This document shows positions 60,737-64,000 of a stretch of 64,000 nucleotides of DNA, in pieces; within the stretch, counting starts at the first letter, position 1; every line of letters starts with the position of its first letter. A model generated the notes under the pieces. The model worked only from the letters and a program-made list of their open reading frames with translations. It was not told the DNA's origin and searched no databases. Origin of the DNA: Bin87 sp965204395 (GTDB lineage Bacteria; Chloroflexota; Dehalococcoidia; Lucifugimonadales; UBA3495); contig OZ241987.1 of assembly GCA_965204395.1 (NCBI GenBank), positions 3,782,001-3,846,000 of the forward strand, written 5' to 3'. The position numbers and the translations under genes are program-made.

Positions 60737-61204
60737 ATGGTCCCCAACTTCACCAAACATTCCGGGCACGAACACCCCAAGCCCCGCTCCGCCGCAGTCG
60801 TCGACAACATCGTGACGCATTTGAGCGCCCTGGGTTATCGGGACACGGAACCCCGGCGTTTGGTCATCAGCGCCGCCGCCGCCAAGGATCGCCCCTTCAC
60901 TGCCGAGGAGCTGTGCGCGTCTCTACCCTGCGTGGGCCGGGCCACCGTATACCGGGGTTTGCGCCTATTGGTGGAAACCGGTCACGCGTGCCGGGTCCTG
61001 TTGGAAGATCACGAACTGCGCTACCAACTGAGCCAACCGGGGCACCGCCATCACCTGCTGTGCGGAGTATGCGGAGCATCGGCGCATCTGGACAGATGCG
61101 ATACCGAGGACATACTCCGGGAAGCCGCTGCCGCCGCGGGTTTCCGAATGAGCGGCCATTGGCTGGAAGTGTATGGCGAATGCGGCGAGTGCGTCGCAGA
61201 CTGA
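60737..61204 (+). CDS. zur: Fur-family metalloregulator, probably Zur
   Basis: 155 residues. Winged helix with FTAEELCASLPCVGRATVYRG (about residues 55-75), then the metal domain GHRHHLLCGVCGAS and the C-terminal pair YGECGECVAD. The two CxxC units would hold the structural zinc, and the GHRHH cluster the sensory metal. Zinc specificity is inferred from the adjacent zinc-binding lipoprotein and COG0523 GTPase. Fur or Mur specificity cannot be excluded by sequence alone. Confidence 0.85.
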   Translation: MVPNFTKHSGHEHPKPRSAAVVDNIVTHLSALGYRDTEPRRLVISAAAAKDRPFTAEELCASLPCVGRATVYRGLRLLVETGHACRVLLEDHELRYQLSQPGHRHHLLCGVCGASAHLDRCDTEDILREAAAAAGFRMSGHWLEVYGECGECVAD

Positions 61205-61293
61205 TCGCCGACGCATTTTATTTTGTCCACTCTACTGATTGTTAGTATCCAAACCCATCCGCGATTGAAACCATCGAGCATGGCCCGAACATA

Positions 61294-61312
61294 ATTGATA
61301 CCCAAAATCAAT
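61294..61312 (-). promoter_or_regulatory. Candidate Zur operator of the zinc lipoprotein gene
   Basis: Plus strand ATTGATACCCAAAATCAAT; read on the minus strand it is ATTGATTTTGGGTATCAAT and matches the other two sites. Perfect 6-bp half-sites ATTGAT/ATCAAT. A possible -10 CATAAT (61290-61295) overlaps its edge, the same geometry as at the regulator gene. Confidence 0.6.
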
Positions 61313-61380
61313 ATGGTGGCCCGCTAGTGTTCCATGTCGATGAGACCAGCAATCGACACTCACAACAACGGAGACAACCG

Positions 61381-63723
61381 ATGAACCCACCTGCGCAAAA
61401 ATCCCTGCTCTCTGCCAAAACCCTTCCGCTAAGGGTCCTGGCCTTCCTGACCGCGCTGGCGGCAATTGCGCTGCTGCTGACGGCATGCGGGGGCGAAGAA
61501 CCGGACCTCCCTCCGTCCGGTGCTTCGTCCTCCGCAGGTTCCGCGCCTCAAGCCGCGGCTGCGCCTTCGGAGCCGACGGCAGCCCCTGCCGCTCCCGCGG
61601 GCCAGCCGGCCCAGTCGAACCAGTCGGCCCCCGCGCCTGCGGCAACCGACTCCGTGCCGGACGAGCCTGTGAAAGTGATAGCCGGCAATGTCGTGCTCGC
61701 GGACCTCGTGCGACAGGTCGGTGGCGATTTGGTGCAGGTGGATGCGCTGGTCACAGCGGGCGCTGACGTCCACACGTGGCAGAGCACTCCCTCGGACAGT
61801 GTGCGTATAGCGGAGGCGGATCTTTTGGTCAGCAATGGGACCAACCTCGCCGGCCAAGTGGAAGATCTGCTCGACAACGCTGCCTCCGCCGACGCCATTC
61901 GAGTGATCGCGTCGGAAGGACTGGAGCCGCAGGAGCTGGTTGAATTGCCCTTCCCTGGGGGAGACGACCATGACCACGCCATGGAGCGCGGGCACGGACA
62001 CGAGCTCGAGTTAGCCGGCCGGTTGCTCATCGGCGACGGGGAAACCGGCGCTCTATCCGTAATCGATCTGGAGACCGGGCACGTCCACGAGAATGAGTTC
62101 GACCTGGGTTCCCGCGCCGGCCGAATCTATCCGACCCAGAGCGGGCGATTTGCCATCGCCGTTTCCAGCGATGCCAACGCGGTGAACATCATCGACGGCG
62201 GCATGTACCTGGAAGAGCACGGCGACCACTTTGATATGGTGGAACAGGAGGTCAGCCTCCTGGGGATCAACCTCACGGGTGACCGTCCGGTCCATATGTA
62301 CGTCGGCGGCGAGTGGGCCACCGTGTACTACGACGGCTCCGGGGACTTTTTGCTGATCAATGAGCACGAACTCGAGGAAGAGGGCTCTTCCTATGTGCCG
62401 ATCAAGATGAACGCTGGAGCCCAACACGGCGCCGTGATCCCTCTGGAAGACGACCTGTTCGCCGTCACCATCCAGCACCCCAATTTCGCCCAGAATCCGA
62501 CCGAATACCGGCTGCCCATTGGCGCCGAGATCTGGGACTTGGACGGCAACTCGCTACACCGCGCGGAAGGCTGCCCCGACCTCCATGGCGATGCCGGCAA
62601 CGGGCACATGGCCGTTTTCGGCTGCACCGGCGGCGTGCTCATGGTGGAAAACCACCACGGTGAATACGAGGATGCCTTCATCCCGGCTCCGGCGGGTTCA
62701 CCCGACGACTTCCGCCTCACCTCGGTGTGGGGATATGAAGGGCTCGACCATTTCTTTGCCTTGGGTTCGGCGGTGGGTCTCTACGTCGTGGAGCCGGAAG
62801 AAGGTGTGATGGAGCAGTTGATACCGGCCAGCGAGGACCTGCGACCGATCCAGGTGGCGCTCAGCCACGACGGCGAATTGCTGCTGGTGGTGATGAGCGA
62901 CGGTGAAGTGCGCATGTACGAGGCCCACGATCTGCACCTCCTGGCGTCAACGTCGGACGTGTTGATCGGTGAGATTGATCCCGGCTTCTGGGCACGTCCC
63001 CACATTGCCACCGCCCCCGGGCACATCTTCATCACCAACTCCGGCGCGGGCGAAGTCATCGCGCTCGATGCCCACGACCTGGAAGAGGTGAACCACTGGG
63101 AAGTTTCCGGCACCCCCACCAAGATCGCTTTCGTCGGTATTCTGGGCGAGGGCGACCACCATGAAGAGGGGCGGGACGACCACGGACACGATGACGACCA
63201 TGGGCACGACCACGGCGCGGGTGACCCGCACTTCTGGCAGAATCCCCGATTCGTGGTTCACTATGTGGAGCAGATAACCAACGGGTTGGTCAGAGCGGAT
63301 CCGGACAACGCGGCAACCTACCTGGACAACTCGGCGGCGTACATTGCGGAACTGGAGGCCCTAGACGCCTACATCGCCGACACCGTGTCGACGATACCCG
63401 AGGAACGCCGGGTGATGGTGACGTTCCACGACGCCTTCGGATATTTCGGTGAGCGCTATAACGTGGAGGTACAGGCTTTCGTCGGCGGCCACGGCGGGGA
63501 TGTTTCCCCTGACGACATCACCAACGTCCTGGAACTGGTGGTGGACAAAGGCCTGCCCGCCGTCTTTGCGGAACCCCAATTCTCCGCTGATGCCCTCGAG
63601 CAAGTTGCCCGGGACGCCGGCATCCAGGTCGGCATCATCCGCTCTTTGCCCGACAGCACCTATCCCGAGTATCTCGACATGATGCGGACCAACGCGGATC
63701 AGTTGGCCCAATTCCTCCGGTAA
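61381..63723 (+). CDS. Zinc-binding lipoprotein: AztD-like propeller inserted in a ZnuA/AztC-like SBP
   Basis: 780 residues from ATG 61381 (GGAG upstream). Signal with lipobox LLTACGGE (Cys36) and a Pro/Ala linker to about 95. Residues 97-185 are the N-lobe of a cluster A-I zinc SBP, with ligand His131 (GADVHTWQSTPSDS). Then His-rich DDHDHAMERGHGH (195-207) and a beta-propeller of about 210-590 with the AztD-like CPDLHGDAGNGHMAVFGC (Cys398/Cys415), then His-rich DDHGHDDDHGHDHG to 612. The C-lobe resumes with His617 (DPHFWQNP), His683 (TFHDAFGYFG) and Glu731 (FAEPQFSADAL). In aztABCD systems AztD and AztC are separate proteins. No permease or ATPase is in view. Confidence 0.88.
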   Translation: MNPPAQKSLLSAKTLPLRVLAFLTALAAIALLLTACGGEEPDLPPSGASSSAGSAPQAAAAPSEPTAAPAAPAGQPAQSNQSAPAPAATDSVPDEPVKVIAGNVVLADLVRQVGGDLVQVDALVTAGADVHTWQSTPSDSVRIAEADLLVSNGTNLAGQVEDLLDNAASADAIRVIASEGLEPQELVELPFPGGDDHDHAMERGHGHELELAGRLLIGDGETGALSVIDLETGHVHENEFDLGSRAGRIYPTQSGRFAIAVSSDANAVNIIDGGMYLEEHGDHFDMVEQEVSLLGINLTGDRPVHMYVGGEWATVYYDGSGDFLLINEHELEEEGSSYVPIKMNAGAQHGAVIPLEDDLFAVTIQHPNFAQNPTEYRLPIGAEIWDLDGNSLHRAEGCPDLHGDAGNGHMAVFGCTGGVLMVENHHGEYEDAFIPAPAGSPDDFRLTSVWGYEGLDHFFALGSAVGLYVVEPEEGVMEQLIPASEDLRPIQVALSHDGELLLVVMSDGEVRMYEAHDLHLLASTSDVLIGEIDPGFWARPHIATAPGHIFITNSGAGEVIALDAHDLEEVNHWEVSGTPTKIAFVGILGEGDHHEEGRDDHGHDDDHGHDHGAGDPHFWQNPRFVVHYVEQITNGLVRADPDNAATYLDNSAAYIAELEALDAYIADTVSTIPEERRVMVTFHDAFGYFGERYNVEVQAFVGGHGGDVSPDDITNVLELVVDKGLPAVFAEPQFSADALEQVARDAGIQVGIIRSLPDSTYPEYLDMMRTNADQLAQFLR

Positions 63724-63762
63724 CCCGAACCGGCGACACGCCGCAATCATCCGCTTTGCGAT

Positions 63763-63790
63763 CAGGGGGCTGTCCACAGCCCCCTGATTT
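63763..63790 (+). terminator. Terminator of the zinc lipoprotein gene
   Basis: CAGGGGGCT (63763-63771) pairs with AGCCCCCTG (63778-63786), followed by ATTTTC. The lipoprotein gene therefore appears to be monocistronic. Nothing recognisable follows up to the window end. Confidence 0.75.
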
Positions 63791-64000
63791 TCATACGCTG
63801 TAACCGGTATTCCCAATCGAGGACACAGGAGTCAACGGTAGCCGACGCAGCAAATCGGGAACCGCTTTTGACTCCCGCTCCGAATCGCTGGTTACCCCTC
63901 GGGACGGAATGAACCCGCCCAGGTCAATGATAGCGTTCCCTGGGTAATGCAATTTCGACGAGCGGCGCGGCCTAGCTGTCTTCTAACGAGCATCGGCGTC

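Noticed and set aside
1..64000. CRISPR array or prophage
   Set aside because: No regularly spaced direct repeats with unique spacers, and no phage structural or integrase genes were seen.

Overview
The window looks like a chromosomal piece of an uncultivated Chloroflexota bacterium of the Dehalococcoidia/SAR202 type. This is inferred, not proven. The supporting signs are RNase Y, a large Gram-positive-style SRP RNA with its Alu domain, four luciferase-like flavin monooxygenases with MmgE/PrpD, nitroreductase and dehydrogenase genes, a TRAP transporter, frequent TTG starts and no outer-membrane genes.

1-22 kb is mostly housekeeping. It opens with the tail of a radical SAM protein carrying a 29-residue C-terminal repeat, then fabF and recJ. 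A small MITE-like insertion sits against lgt, followed by ispE, rsmA and the SRP RNA. After a 1.1 kb structured non-coding stretch come an NDUFA9-type epimerase, folC, a second fabF, rny, ymdB, a PHP phosphoesterase, a PlsY-like acyltransferase, recX-recA with a readable promoter, a glutaredoxin, a MoxR ATPase and a sugar-phosphate nucleotidyltransferase.

22-28 kb is a TRAP transporter locus on the minus strand: two tandem binding proteins (the second without a signal peptide), a 29-codon membrane ORF with its own promoter, then DctQ and DctM from another strong promoter. 28-47 kb is catabolic and accessory: CMD protein, hydrolase, HPP protein, MmgE/PrpD, SDR, LLM oxidoreductases, aminotransferase, nitroreductase, argG and argD around a DUF433/DUF5615 pair, a 2-hydroxyacid dehydrogenase, quinone reductase, methyltransferase and cupin.

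47.8-49.3 kb is a decayed accessory zone: tRNA-Thr, a terminator, small ORFs with an in-frame stop, and a broken transposase. From 49.3 kb the window becomes a metal/cofactor island. A promoter, a cobalamin riboswitch and an attenuator precede a family-5 substrate-binding lipoprotein. A close second copy with its own promoter and two Dpp/Nik-type permeases follow. Next are a WD40 protein and a COG0523 GTPase (minus strand), an intact IS, a Fur/Zur-type regulator, and a 780-residue lipoprotein in which an AztD-like beta-propeller is inserted into the His-rich loop of a ZnuA/AztC-like zinc-binding protein. Three upstream regions (COG0523, regulator, fusion lipoprotein) share a 19-bp imperfect palindrome, so I read them as one Zur regulon. 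The fusion and this regulon are the most novel content of the window.
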